Below, piece after piece: positions 16,907-26,106 of a stretch of DNA of 48,654 nt. Origin of the DNA: Acidobacteriota bacterium (GTDB lineage: Bacteria > Acidobacteriota > Terriglobia > Terriglobales > Acidobacteriaceae); assembly GCA_025359885.1 (NCBI GenBank), contig JANYDG010000100.1, forward strand, positions 1 to 48,654, written 5' to 3'. The position numbers were made by a program, and so were the translations under genes. Below the pieces are notes generated by a model that saw nothing but the letters and a program-made list of their open reading frames with translations, was not told the DNA's origin and made no database searches. Every line of letters starts with the position of its first letter. Position 1 is the first letter of the stretch.

Positions 16907-19900
16907 CTACAACACGTTTACCTTGACCGTTGCGGTTGTTGTATTGGTCGGGTCAGCTGAATCCGTGCCGGTCACCTGGAACGTGTAACCTCCCACCGAG
17001 ATGATCTTGGCAGGTGTGACGCAAGCCGTGAAACCTGAGGCCGCCACAAGAAGCAGCAAAAGCGAGAGCAGCATCGACTGCCAGCCACGTCGCCGCGCCG
17101 GGATGCCAAACCACAGGCAGCAGGCGAGTGCCGCCCCGCCGATGCCGAGACCCAGACCGAAGCGCGTGTTATCGCTGGTCATTGTTACGCCGGGAGGAAG
17201 CTTCGTTCCCTTGCCAAAAATCAGGATTTGGGGATGAACCGTTCGTCCTGAAGCGATCCCGTACGAATTGCGGTACATGGCGCACTCAGGAGGGTTGCTG
17301 CCCTTGTACGGGCCGACCAGCTTGCAGGTGAACTTGATCGTCCCCGAGTAACCATCCTCTGACTTTGCTTCCATAAAGGCAGCAGCGGTTGAATGTTCGG
17401 CCGGCAGCGTGACACTGATGTTCTTGATGTCAAAGTGAGGGCGGGCTTTGAGCGCTACGAGATTAGAAATCGAACCAGCGTAGTTGTCGTCGCCGAGGTA
17501 AACGGCTTTCAGTTTCGCATCGGACATTGGCAGGTTGGTCGTGGTGATGACAACGGTCCCCGTGGCCGGCAAGTCAGACGTGCCAACAACACCCACAATC
17601 TTGCCCGTAGCATAGATCTTGGTGCCATCTTCAATTGCAATGTTGCCGGTCGGCGCTTCGCCAGCACTGGTGGTACTCAACTCAGCAGTGAACACGATTG
17701 GCTTGCCGGTGTTGCGATTTGCACTGGAGGTGAGATGGACCATCGTCTCGCCCTTGACGATATGCAGTACCAGCTTTCCGGTGCTTGGCTGGAAGTTTTT
17801 GTCGCCCTTGTACATCGCTTGAATTGACTGTGGACCGGGTGAAGGCAAATTGCTGGCCGACACGGCGCTACCATCAGGATTCAACGGTCGAGAGCCCAGC
17901 CCGGTCACGCCATCCTCAAAGGTGACGGTACCAGTTGCAATACCGTCTGGCTGGACTACGCCAGCAACGATCGGGGAATTCACACCGTACGGAACCGCCT
18001 TGAGATCGACCGGATAACCGTAAGGAATCGTGGTGGAACTGGACTTGCCGCCACTGATCGGGTTGGTAGACGTGGCAGTCAGTTTCGTGATGCTGGGCTC
18101 CGAAGTGACTGCGACGGCGACCGGGGTCGAAACGCTTAGCGTGAATGCGGTGGAACCACCATAGCTCGCAATCAGGTGGTAGTTCCCTGCATCCAGACCA
18201 TTGACCGCAATACTGCCTGTAGAACCGCCCGCACCCAGAGGATAGGTTCCAATCGCGATGCCTGGCGGGGTGATGGGCGGGCTGGCGATGGCCGTCAATG
18301 CTACTTCACCGGTCGCCGTTCCGCCACTGGTCGTTACGGTCGCGTTGGCGTTGATCTTGTGACCGTGTTCCACCGAAGCAGGAGTGACCGTGAGATGCGT
18401 CGTGGTGCTCTTGAGACCAGCGCTTGCCCAGTTTGCCAGGAGGGCTGACACGTCGACGCTGCCCAATCCTGAAGCAAGGTCATACCCCGCCGTCGCGTTG
18501 TATCCAGAAAGGTAGTAGCTACCTTTGGAATTCTTGTTGCAGTCCGCTGTTCCGGCCTGGCAGGGAACACCGTTGTTCCCGGTCACAACGTCATGGAAGG
18601 TGCTGGATGCGGTGCGCGCCAAATTGTAGAGCACATAGTCAGCCTGCCCCTGGCGTTCGCCGGTCGATTGTTTGATCAGTGCCAGCATGCCGGCAAATGC
18701 AGGCGCAGAGGCCGACGTACCACCGACACCGTAGATGTAAAACTGGCCGGCAGGCAGTCCATCCGAACCCGGCGTGCAATCCTTGATTGGATTGCCGTTT
18801 GTATCGGAATCCTGATCCGTGCAGATGCCCCAGGCACCGTAATAGAGGCCATTGGCGGCAAACAGCGAAACGTCCGGAAGATCGCGAGCATGGTCGGCAG
18901 GGACGCCAGGCGCATTCTGCCACGAGGGCTTTGCGTAGCCCGATTTGCACACCAGGTTCCCAGCGCTATTCACTGACCCGTTTGAGCAATTGCTCTTGCC
19001 ACCGCCAGCTGCGACGATATTCCAATAGGGATTGGGAGCGGCCTTGGAGTTGCCGATCGTTCCTGGAGGAAAGGTGAAGCTGGTATCGTTCCACGGGACT
19101 TCAGGAATGTAGCCGAGCGCCGAGCCCAGAGTTCCTTTCTCATTCTTCGCTGACACATAGTTTGTAAAGTTCGCGCCGCTGCCGTCAGGGCCTGCCAGGA
19201 CTGCAAAATCTGTTCCACCGACAGCAATGTTAAAGGGCGTAGAAGCCAGTCCATTCACCTGAAGGCCGTAATAGGCAACAGTCTGCGTGTTGGGGTCGTC
19301 GCAGCCCGCTGAGCCAGAGTCGCCCGTCGAAACTGTCACGGAGATTCCCTGCGCAGCAGCCTGCTGCCAAACCTCCTCATAAAACTGGTTGGCAGCCGTA
19401 CCTAAGCCGCCTTCACAGGCACCAAAGCTCATATTCAAGACGTCAACGATGTTGTCGTTCACCGCGCGGAGTGTTGCAAGGTCCAGGCCATAACTTACAG
19501 CCGTATCTGCCGCGGTATAGAAATAGATCTTCGCCCCCGGAGCCACTCCGTTTGCGACTTCGGTATCCAAATACGCTTCAACCGCATCCCCATTGATTCC
19601 AGGGTCTTTCCCGCCATCAATAATCACCGTCGGCGCATTGGCCGAAAGTCCAAAACGCTTTCGGTAGTTCGCGTTTTGAGCAAGTGAGATGTTTGAGTCA
19701 CCGAGAATACCGATCTTCGCGCCGCTTCCGTCCACGGTTGGCCCCGACGCAGCCGGATTCAGCGACTTGATCGGGGAGTTGTAGATCGTCGCCGCATCTG
19801 CCGGAACAACGTAAAGGAAATCGCTGGAAGCACCGGTTGTCGTTAGATCCGGTTTCACCCGCTGCGTGCTGGGATCAAATATGCCCCGCGGCCCCTTCTT

Positions 19901-20560
19901 GGCCAACGCATGCGGATGGAAATCGTTCAGTGCCGTGATGCCGGCAACCACCGGTGCGAGAGCGGCAGGAATCTCCGGGTCATTGGTGTTGGCGTGGTGC
20001 AGTTCGCCATTGACCATATATGTGTGAATCGCTGTGTGGAATGCCTCTTCAACCTGGCCCGCCGTCCCCGAGAATTCAATCGCTGTGCGGCCTGTCGTCG
20101 GCCCCTTCACCTGAAAACCGTGCGACTCCAGCCAGGCGGTGACGGCTGCAATATCTGCATCCGCAGCACCCCATTGCGCCCCAAACTGCTCTGGCGTGAG
20201 CCACTTATGAAAGCTGGGCGAGTTGCTGTCGTGCAGCGCCTCGATTTCCCCGCGCAAAGCCAATTCCTGCTCCGGGCTGCGCCGCAGTACGATCAGCATC
20301 CGCTCCGCAGCCATCGAGGCTGGAACCGCACCGCGATCCGCCGCCTTGGTTGCCAAAGGATGCGTATTGCCGCTGAGAACGAATCGCTCGTCCTCATTGA
20401 CGACTTGCGTAATCTGGCCGGTTCGGGAAGCCTGCGCGCGCGCTGCAGGCGATGCAAGCAGGACACCAACGACCAGAAGCATTGCCAGACCACTGACAAA
20501 TGCGCGGTGAACACGAGGACGGGAAGACAGGGGCAACTCAAACAGGGGGAGGGAGCTCAT
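16907..20560 (-). CDS. Exported S53 (sedolisin/kumamolisin) peptidase with Ig-like repeats
   Basis: A 1217-residue serine-carboxyl endopeptidase, probably acid-active and secreted or surface held. A signal peptide (about 20-43) leads a pro-kumamolisin activation domain (about 50-215), including FHKWLTPEQFGAQWG. The S53 catalytic set is intact: Glu328 and Asp332 (AVEAYLDTEVANG), oxyanion Asp414 (STGDSGSAG) and Ser616 (GGTSASAP). A calcium-site-like end YDLASGLGSVDV follows. Two or three Ig-like domains occupy about 715-1060. Near the end come one TM segment, Arg-Arg-Arg, and a second hydrophobic run ending in Cys1180, then a short beta-like tail. The ATG at 20560 has GAGG 5 bases upstream; an ATG 15 bases earlier precedes that site. 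Confidence 0.92.
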   Translation of the reverse strand: MSSLPLFELPLSSRPRVHRAFVSGLAMLLVVGVLLASPAARAQASRTGQITQVVNEDERFVLSGNTHPLATKAADRGAVPASMAAERMLIVLRRSPEQELALRGEIEALHDSNSPSFHKWLTPEQFGAQWGAADADIAAVTAWLESHGFQVKGPTTGRTAIEFSGTAGQVEEAFHTAIHTYMVNGELHHANTNDPEIPAALAPVVAGITALNDFHPHALAKKGPRGIFDPSTQRVKPDLTTTGASSDFLYVVPADAATIYNSPIKSLNPAASGPTVDGSGAKIGILGDSNISLAQNANYRKRFGLSANAPTVIIDGGKDPGINGDAVEAYLDTEVANGVAPGAKIYFYTAADTAVSYGLDLATLRAVNDNIVDVLNMSFGACEGGLGTAANQFYEEVWQQAAAQGISVTVSTGDSGSAGCDDPNTQTVAYYGLQVNGLASTPFNIAVGGTDFAVLAGPDGSGANFTNYVSAKNEKGTLGSALGYIPEVPWNDTSFTFPPGTIGNSKAAPNPYWNIVAAGGGKSNCSNGSVNSAGNLVCKSGYAKPSWQNAPGVPADHARDLPDVSLFAANGLYYGAWGICTDQDSDTNGNPIKDCTPGSDGLPAGQFYIYGVGGTSASAPAFAGMLALIKQSTGERQGQADYVLYNLARTASSTFHDVVTGNNGVPCQAGTADCNKNSKGSYYLSGYNATAGYDLASGLGSVDVSALLANWASAGLKSTTTHLTVTPASVEHGHKINANATVTTSGGTATGEVALTAIASPPITPPGIAIGTYPLGAGGSTGSIAVNGLDAGNYHLIASYGGSTAFTLSVSTPVAVAVTSEPSITKLTATSTNPISGGKSSSTTIPYGYPVDLKAVPYGVNSPIVAGVVQPDGIATGTVTFEDGVTGLGSRPLNPDGSAVSASNLPSPGPQSIQAMYKGDKNFQPSTGKLVLHIVKGETMVHLTSSANRNTGKPIVFTAELSTTSAGEAPTGNIAIEDGTKIYATGKIVGVVGTSDLPATGTVVITTTNLPMSDAKLKAVYLGDDNYAGSISNLVALKARPHFDIKNISVTLPAEHSTAAAFMEAKSEDGYSGTIKFTCKLVGPYKGSNPPECAMYRNSYGIASGRTVHPQILIFGKGTKLPPGVTMTSDNTRFGLGLGIGGAALACCLWFGIPARRRGWQSMLLSLLLLLVAASGFTACVTPAKIISVGGYTFQVTGTDSADPTNTTTATVKVNVL

Positions 20561-20801
20561 AAAAACCTCGATCATGGACGAAGATGATCAGTCGATGCGG
20601 GGGAGGCCGCGACTGGGTTGACGGGCATACTTCACCCGAAGGAACATGACTGAAACAACTTTTCGAAGGACAGAAAAGCTCCGCAACTTGAAATTCAAAG
20701 TCGCGCAAGAAATTGCTGGATACGTCATGGTTTTAGTGCACTCAAACGCCGAAGTCAAGAACTTCCGTAACCTGCACCCTTTCTTTGGACTTTTTTCAAA
20801 A

Positions 20802-22619
20802 TCACAGCCGGTACTTTCCCACCCCGATAAAGTGTTTCGCAATGAGGCGATTTAAACCAATCGCATCGATCGGAGTTACACGAACAAACCGCCGCAGCAC
20901 CGCCAACTGCACAACTAATGTGTCACCCTCAACGCTCGCTGCCAACACCTTGCGCGCTGCCTGCTCGACCATCGCCAGAGCCTCTTCAGCGAAAACTGAG
21001 GTCATCGTCGCCGCAACCGTTGCCGCACTGGATGGAGCACTCGCTTGATTTCCGGCAAGCTTGCGCGCCCGCAGCAGAGCTGACTCCAGTGCAAAAATCG
21101 CGGTAATGCAGTCGGCCAGATCCGCCATCACTTCCTGCTCCTCCTGCAAGGCCGCCATGAATCTCTGCGAAGCGGCCCCGGCTGCCAGCAGGAAAATCTT
21201 CCGCAGGCGGTCAAGAATCGTCCCCTCGTGCGCCAGCAGGTGGGTTTCGTCTTCCTCTGAAAACGTCGGCGGCTGGGTCACTTCATCGGCCAGCTTACGC
21301 ATCGCCGCCAGCAGCGGCAGCTGCCCGCTGGTCGCCCGCTTCATCAGCCAACCGGTAATAATCAGGCGGTTAATCTCGTTGGTGCCCTCGAAAATACGAT
21401 TGATGCGGGCATCCCGATAGATGCGCTCGGCCGGATAGTCCTCGACATAGCCATAACCGCCCATGATTTGCACCAGTTCATCTGCAATCTGGTCCATCAT
21501 TTCAGAACCAAAAACCTTGAGAATCGAGCACTCGACCGCATACTCCTCAATGCATTTCTGCGTTGCTTTAGCAGAATGTGCCTCATCCTCGACAAGCGCC
21601 GCCAGCGATCGATCCATCATGCCTACCGTTCGGTACGTCATGCTTTCCATCACAAACAGGCGGGTCGCGCAGGCAGCAATTTTGCGCTGGATCAGACCAA
21701 ATTCTGCGATCGATTTGCCAAAGGCCTTGCGCTCGCTCGCGTAGCGAATGCCCAGATCAAGCGCCACCCTTCCCCCGCCGATGCACGCCGCACCCAGCTT
21801 GAGCCGCCCCATGTTCAGGATGTTGAACGCAATGTGGTGCCCTTTGCCTTCCTCGCCCAACAAATTTCCCGCCGGGATACAACAATCCGAAAACACCAGC
21901 GCGCAGGTTGAGGAACCCCGAATCCCCAGCTTGTGCTCTTCCTTGCCAACGCTCAACCCAGGCGTACTCCGTTCCACCAGAAATGCAGAGAACTTTTCCC
22001 CACCGACTTTGGCAAATACCGTGAATACATCCGCAATGCCGCCATTGGTAATCCACATCTTCTCGCCGTTGAGGATGTAGGACGCGCCATCTGCAGTAAG
22101 CTCGGCGCGGGCGCGAATATTCATCGCGTCTGAACCAGAAGAGGCCTCTGAAAGTGCATAGCCCGCCGCCTCTTCCATCGTCGCCAGACGGGGCAGATAC
22201 CGCTGCTTCTGCGCTTCAGTGCCGTACCAGATGATGGGGAGCGAGCCGATGCAGGTTTGCGCCCCAAACGCTACCGAAAAGCTCGAAACCGCCGAGATGC
22301 GGTCTGCCACCAAGGCTGAAGTCGTCTTGTCCAGCCCGAGGCCACCATATTCTTCAGGAATATCGACTGCAGCAAATCCAAGGTCCGCGGCCTGTCGCAT
22401 CAGCTCGCGCATGATTCCGGGTTGCTTCGCCTCAATCTGTGCCACCGCCGGAAGGACCTGCTCGTGCGCAAAGCGGGCAGCAGTCTCAGCAATCTGCTGC
22501 TGCTCGTGGCTCAGGTCTTCCAGGGTGAAGACCTCCTCCGGCAACCGGTTTTCGAGCAGAAAGCTTCCCCCTGCTGCCGCGACCACAGATCCGTTCATTG
22601 ATTCAGCAACTGAGCTCAT
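20802..22619 (-). CDS. Acyl-CoA dehydrogenase family protein with C-terminal extension
   Basis: A 605-residue FAD enzyme that oxidises acyl-CoA to enoyl-CoA. It shows the ACAD signatures YALSEASSGSDAMN (154-167), KMWITNGGIADVF (187-199), GRLKLGAACIGGGR (271-284) and YPAERIYRDARINRIFEGTNE (395-415). The catalytic glutamate is Glu411. About 175 residues follow the usual end and are helical, as in the long FadE-like class of Bacillus and Acidobacteria rather than the approximately 380-residue short type. The chain-length substrate is unknown. The 226 bases to the S53 gene have no gene I accept. No other beta-oxidation genes are adjacent. Confidence 0.92.
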   Translation of the reverse strand: MSSVAESMNGSVVAAAGGSFLLENRLPEEVFTLEDLSHEQQQIAETAARFAHEQVLPAVAQIEAKQPGIMRELMRQAADLGFAAVDIPEEYGGLGLDKTTSALVADRISAVSSFSVAFGAQTCIGSLPIIWYGTEAQKQRYLPRLATMEEAAGYALSEASSGSDAMNIRARAELTADGASYILNGEKMWITNGGIADVFTVFAKVGGEKFSAFLVERSTPGLSVGKEEHKLGIRGSSTCALVFSDCCIPAGNLLGEEGKGHHIAFNILNMGRLKLGAACIGGGRVALDLGIRYASERKAFGKSIAEFGLIQRKIAACATRLFVMESMTYRTVGMMDRSLAALVEDEAHSAKATQKCIEEYAVECSILKVFGSEMMDQIADELVQIMGGYGYVEDYPAERIYRDARINRIFEGTNEINRLIITGWLMKRATSGQLPLLAAMRKLADEVTQPPTFSEEDETHLLAHEGTILDRLRKIFLLAAGAASQRFMAALQEEQEVMADLADCITAIFALESALLRARKLAGNQASAPSSAATVAATMTSVFAEEALAMVEQAARKVLAASVEGDTLVVQLAVLRRFVRVTPIDAIGLNRLIAKHFIGVGKYRL

Positions 22620-22694
22620 CAGCGACCATCACCCCGCGAAGTGAACAGTATGCCATCCGGTCCGCTCCGGGCAAACACTGCCGTCTCGATAGCG

Positions 22695-23111
22695 TCATTG
22701 CAACCGGCACTGAGCCGTCTCCGGCTCATGTGGCTGCCACACAACATGACAGCTCCCAGGCAGCTTCCTGTGAATTGCTTCCAGTGCCTCTCGCGAGACG
22801 TTCGCGTCGGATGCCGTAATCCAACGGTCCTGGAATCGCCCTGGCGGCTTGATCAACGTCGCACTCGGCATCTCAAATTTCACGTGCGCTTCGAGGCGAT
22901 ACTTCGCCGGCGCACCGCCGGCATCTTCAACAATCCTCGTCTCCAGCACGATGGCCTGGGCTGAGTTCAGGTCAGGCAGAAAATACCCGTGCTCCCGGCC
23001 CAGAAAATAGACCGCGCCGGGAAAGAAAAGGAGGCTGCCAACCAGAACCTCGACCCACGGCCGTCGGTACCGCCGCGTTCTACCCCCGCCATTTCGGCCC
23101 ACGTCCGTCAT
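22695..23111 (-). CDS. Small membrane protein, DUF3592-like
   Basis: A 138-residue protein with a basic N-terminus (GRTRRYRR). One TM helix lies at about 20-38, and the exported beta-rich domain carries YRLEAHVKFEMPSA and a C-terminal CHVVWQPHEPETAQC. That pattern resembles DUF3592-type domains, which often show a late CxVxYxPxxP motif. Function is unknown. It lies upstream of the acyl-CoA dehydrogenase on the same strand with a 75-base gap. Confidence 0.65.
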   Translation of the reverse strand: MTDVGRNGGGRTRRYRRPWVEVLVGSLLFFPGAVYFLGREHGYFLPDLNSAQAIVLETRIVEDAGGAPAKYRLEAHVKFEMPSATLIKPPGRFQDRWITASDANVSREALEAIHRKLPGSCHVVWQPHEPETAQCRLQ

Positions 23112-23288
23112 CAGGCTCCCATCTCAAATCCATTGTAAGATCCATCGGCTCCGCAGCTTCCGCGAGCTTCGGTCGCCCATCGCGTACAAATTGCCGTATT
23201 CTGCTAGAGAAGCAGGAACGTCGTCGCAGGCTTTAGGAGGCTTGATCTGTTCGCTGAAATTGCTACCGTTCGGGGTCTCTCCACAGCA

Positions 23289-24926
23289 ATGCTGAGCCGC
23301 CTGCCCATTGCCCAATTGGCCCTCTTTGCCCCGCAGAACGGCATCAGGCACTTCCTCAAAATGCAGTATGCCGACCAGACCTTCAGAGGCCTCTATACCT
23401 GGAACCCCTTTGATGCGGCCTTGCTCATCCCTTACTTCGCGGTCATGATTGTCCTCGCCGTCTACGGCATCCATCGGTATCAGCTTGTCTACCTCTACTT
23501 CAAACACAAAAAGGACTACAACCCTGAGCCTCCAGCCCGTTTTCCCGAGCTGCCGCGGGTCACAATCCAGCTTCCCATCTACAACGAACAGTTCGTCATC
23601 GACCGCCTCATTGAAGCCATCTGCGCCATGGACTACCCGGCCGATAAGCTCGAAATCCAGCTGCTCGACGACTCAACCGACGAAACCCAGCACGTGGCCG
23701 CCAAAATCGTCGCCCGCTACGCCGCACTCGGCCACCCCATCGTTTATCTGCACCGCAAAAACCGCCACGGATACAAGGCCGGAGCCCTCGATGCGGGCCT
23801 CAAAGTAGCGAAAGCCGACCTGATCGCCATCTTCGACGCCGATTTTGTGCCCCCAACCGACTGGCTCATGAGCGTCGTGCACCACTTCACCGAGCCCGGC
23901 ATCGGCATGGTCCAAACCCGCTGGACGCACCTCAACCGCGACTACAGCCTGCTCACCCAGGTCGAGGCCATCCTGCTCGACGGCCACTTCGTGCTCGAGC
24001 ACGGCGCCCGTGAGCGCTCCGGCGACTTCTTCAACTTCAACGGCACAGCGGGCATGTGGCGGCGCAAAGCCATCACCGACGCCGGCGGCTGGCAGCATGA
24101 CACCCTCACCGAAGACACCGACCTCAGCTACCGCTCGCAACTCGCCGGATGGAAGTTCAAATACTTGCCCGCTATCGAGTGCCCCGCCGAGTTGCCCATC
24201 GAGATGACCGCCTTCAAAACCCAGCAGGCACGCTGGGCCAAGGGCCTCATCCAGACCTCGATCAAAGTGCTGCCGCTCATCTTCAAGTCAAACGTACCCC
24301 GGCGAATCAAGGTCGAGGCCGTCTACCACCTCACCGCCAACATCAGCTACCCGCTCATGGTGCTCATGTCGGCGCTGCTGATGCCGGCGATGATTGTGCG
24401 CTTTTACCAGGGCTGGTTTCAGATGCTGCTGATCGACGTGCCCCTCTTCACCGCCTCTACCCTTTCCATTGCCGTGTTTTACCTGATCAGTCAGCGCGAA
24501 CTCTACCCAAAAACCTGGATGAGGACCTGGCTCTATCTGCCCATCCTCATGGCCCTCGGCATCGGCCTCACAGTCACCAACACCAAGGCCGTCATGGAAG
24601 CCCTTTTTGGCATCAAGAGCGCCTTCGCCCGCACGCCGAAATACTCAGTCGCCAAGAAGGGTGAAAAATCCAAAGCCAGCAAGTATCGCAAACGCCTGCT
24701 TTGGACCCCCTGGGTCGAGCTGGCCATCGGCACCTACTTTGCCCTGGCCATCGTCTACACGCTGCTGAACCACAACTACTTTACCGTGCCCTTCCTGCTG
24801 CTCTTCGTCGCAGGCTACTGGTACACCGGCCTGATGAGCCTGCTGCAGGGCCGCTTCGAACGCTGGAAAAATCCCGGCGCCAACACCGACGAATCCAGCC
24901 CCAAACCCTTCCCCGTCGGGGTGTGA
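23289..24926 (+). CDS. Membrane glycosyltransferase family 2 (CslA/cellulose-synthase-like)
   Basis: A 545-residue processive-type GT2 enzyme. A TM helix (about 43-62) precedes the cytoplasmic GT2 core: IQLPIYNE, LLDDST (125-130), IFDADFVP with DxD at 183-185, TEDTD (274-278) and QQARW (312-316, the QxxRW motif). Four or five TM helices follow (about 335-530). The order is that of plant CslA/bacterial mannan- or glucan-synthase-like enzymes and suggests polymerisation of a beta-linked hexose with export. No BcsB, BcsZ or c-di-GMP-binding PilZ domain is seen in or near it. The start is uncertain because no clear ribosome site precedes ATG 23289; ATG 23361 is an alternative. Confidence 0.88.
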   Translation: MLSRLPIAQLALFAPQNGIRHFLKMQYADQTFRGLYTWNPFDAALLIPYFAVMIVLAVYGIHRYQLVYLYFKHKKDYNPEPPARFPELPRVTIQLPIYNEQFVIDRLIEAICAMDYPADKLEIQLLDDSTDETQHVAAKIVARYAALGHPIVYLHRKNRHGYKAGALDAGLKVAKADLIAIFDADFVPPTDWLMSVVHHFTEPGIGMVQTRWTHLNRDYSLLTQVEAILLDGHFVLEHGARERSGDFFNFNGTAGMWRRKAITDAGGWQHDTLTEDTDLSYRSQLAGWKFKYLPAIECPAELPIEMTAFKTQQARWAKGLIQTSIKVLPLIFKSNVPRRIKVEAVYHLTANISYPLMVLMSALLMPAMIVRFYQGWFQMLLIDVPLFTASTLSIAVFYLISQRELYPKTWMRTWLYLPILMALGIGLTVTNTKAVMEALFGIKSAFARTPKYSVAKKGEKSKASKYRKRLLWTPWVELAIGTYFALAIVYTLLNHNYFTVPFLLLFVAGYWYTGLMSLLQGRFERWKNPGANTDESSPKPFPVGV

Positions 24927-24970
24927 GCATCTGACTCTGCAGAAATTGACCAAAGTTGGAGGTACCGACC

Positions 24971-25936
24971 ATGTCAGATATCGAACTTGGTGTACTCACA
25001 GAGGTACCTTTAAGAGAGGTGTGGCGTGGAGAGGCTACCCACTTCACCCCTTGGCTTAGTGACAACTTGCAAGCGTTGTCAGACAAGCTAGGTATGGAGC
25101 TAACGGTGGAAACTACTGAGGGATCAGTTGGTGACTTCTCCGCCGACATAGTTGCAAAAGATCTGGCAACAAGAAGCGTCGTGGTTATCGAGAATCAATT
25201 TGGCCAGACTGATCATCAACATTTAGGGCAAATCATCACTTATGCGGCCGGCCTACGCGCCAGCACTGTCATATGGGTTGCTGAAAATATACGACCAGAA
25301 CACAAAGTCGCGATTGACCTTCTAAATCAGGGAATGAAAGGTATCTTAAAGCTGTATGCTCTGGAACTTCGCATCCTCAAAATTGATGAATCGCGTCCAG
25401 CCCCCGTTTTTAACCTTATTTGCGAGCCAGAAGAAAGTGATTCCGCAGGCAGCATTGTCTTACCCAGCGAGAGAGAGCTAAAGTACAAAGCGTTCTTTCA
25501 GAACCTTATCGACGAGCTAAGATTGCTTCAGTTTACGAGGGCTCGAAGGGCGCAACCTCAAAGCTGGTACACATTTTCATCTGAGCGTTCAAATGTCTAC
25601 ACATACGCGGTCTCATTTGCGCGAGGAAGAAATGTGCGATGCGAAATATACCTAGACTACAATGACCAAACTTCGACAAAGGAGCTGTTCGACGAACTGG
25701 TGAAATTAAAATCAGAAATAGAAGCGGAGCTAGATACGCCTCTATCGTGGGAGAGGCTTGACGGGAAGAATGCGAGTCGAATCGCTTTGTATCGGCCAGG
25801 CAGTATCGATTCAACGACTGAAGATCTTGAAGAAATTAAGCAATGGTCCATTAACATGCTTCAAAGACTCAAGAAGGTGATGCCAGAACGAATTTCCCGA
25901 GCCTTGCACTCAATTTCCGACAGAAATGTAAAATGA
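24971..25936 (+). CDS. DUF4268-type protein with PD-(D/E)XK-like N-terminus
   Basis: A 321-residue protein. ATG 24971 is chosen because GGAGG (24958-24962) lies 8 bases upstream. The N-terminal half shows a PD-(D/E)XK-like arrangement: Asp59 in FSADIVAKD, then Glu74-x-Gln76 in VVVIENQFGQTDHQHLGQ, and later VIWVAENIRPEHKVAIDLLN. These are features I associate with DUF4268 proteins. The C-terminal half (about 165-315) is the DUF4268-type domain. The expected lysine of the motif is Gln here. The gene is AT-rich (43% GC in the 60 bases from 25561 against 62% in the 60 from 24541, by hand count), which suggests transfer. It is solitary. Roles in DNA defence or repair are only possibilities. Confidence 0.72.
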   Translation: MSDIELGVLTEVPLREVWRGEATHFTPWLSDNLQALSDKLGMELTVETTEGSVGDFSADIVAKDLATRSVVVIENQFGQTDHQHLGQIITYAAGLRASTVIWVAENIRPEHKVAIDLLNQGMKGILKLYALELRILKIDESRPAPVFNLICEPEESDSAGSIVLPSERELKYKAFFQNLIDELRLLQFTRARRAQPQSWYTFSSERSNVYTYAVSFARGRNVRCEIYLDYNDQTSTKELFDELVKLKSEIEAELDTPLSWERLDGKNASRIALYRPGSIDSTTEDLEEIKQWSINMLQRLKKVMPERISRALHSISDRNVK

Positions 25937-26106
25937 GAAGCTTTCTCTTGAATCTGCAAAGGCGGTGGAACTCGATAATTATCTCAAGTCGAGTGGAGAT
26001 TGTGAGTCTGCGGCTACTTTGCTTGTCTGTCTGGATATATACGCAAGAATATTCGACCGCTACCAAACAGCCGAAGGTGCAGATTGCCCCAAACTACGCT
26101 CGATAG

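Noticed and set aside
20588..20842. 84-residue minus-strand frame between the acyl-CoA dehydrogenase and S53 genes
   Set aside because: It overlaps the end of the dehydrogenase, has no recognisable domain and no good ribosome site. Treated as chance.
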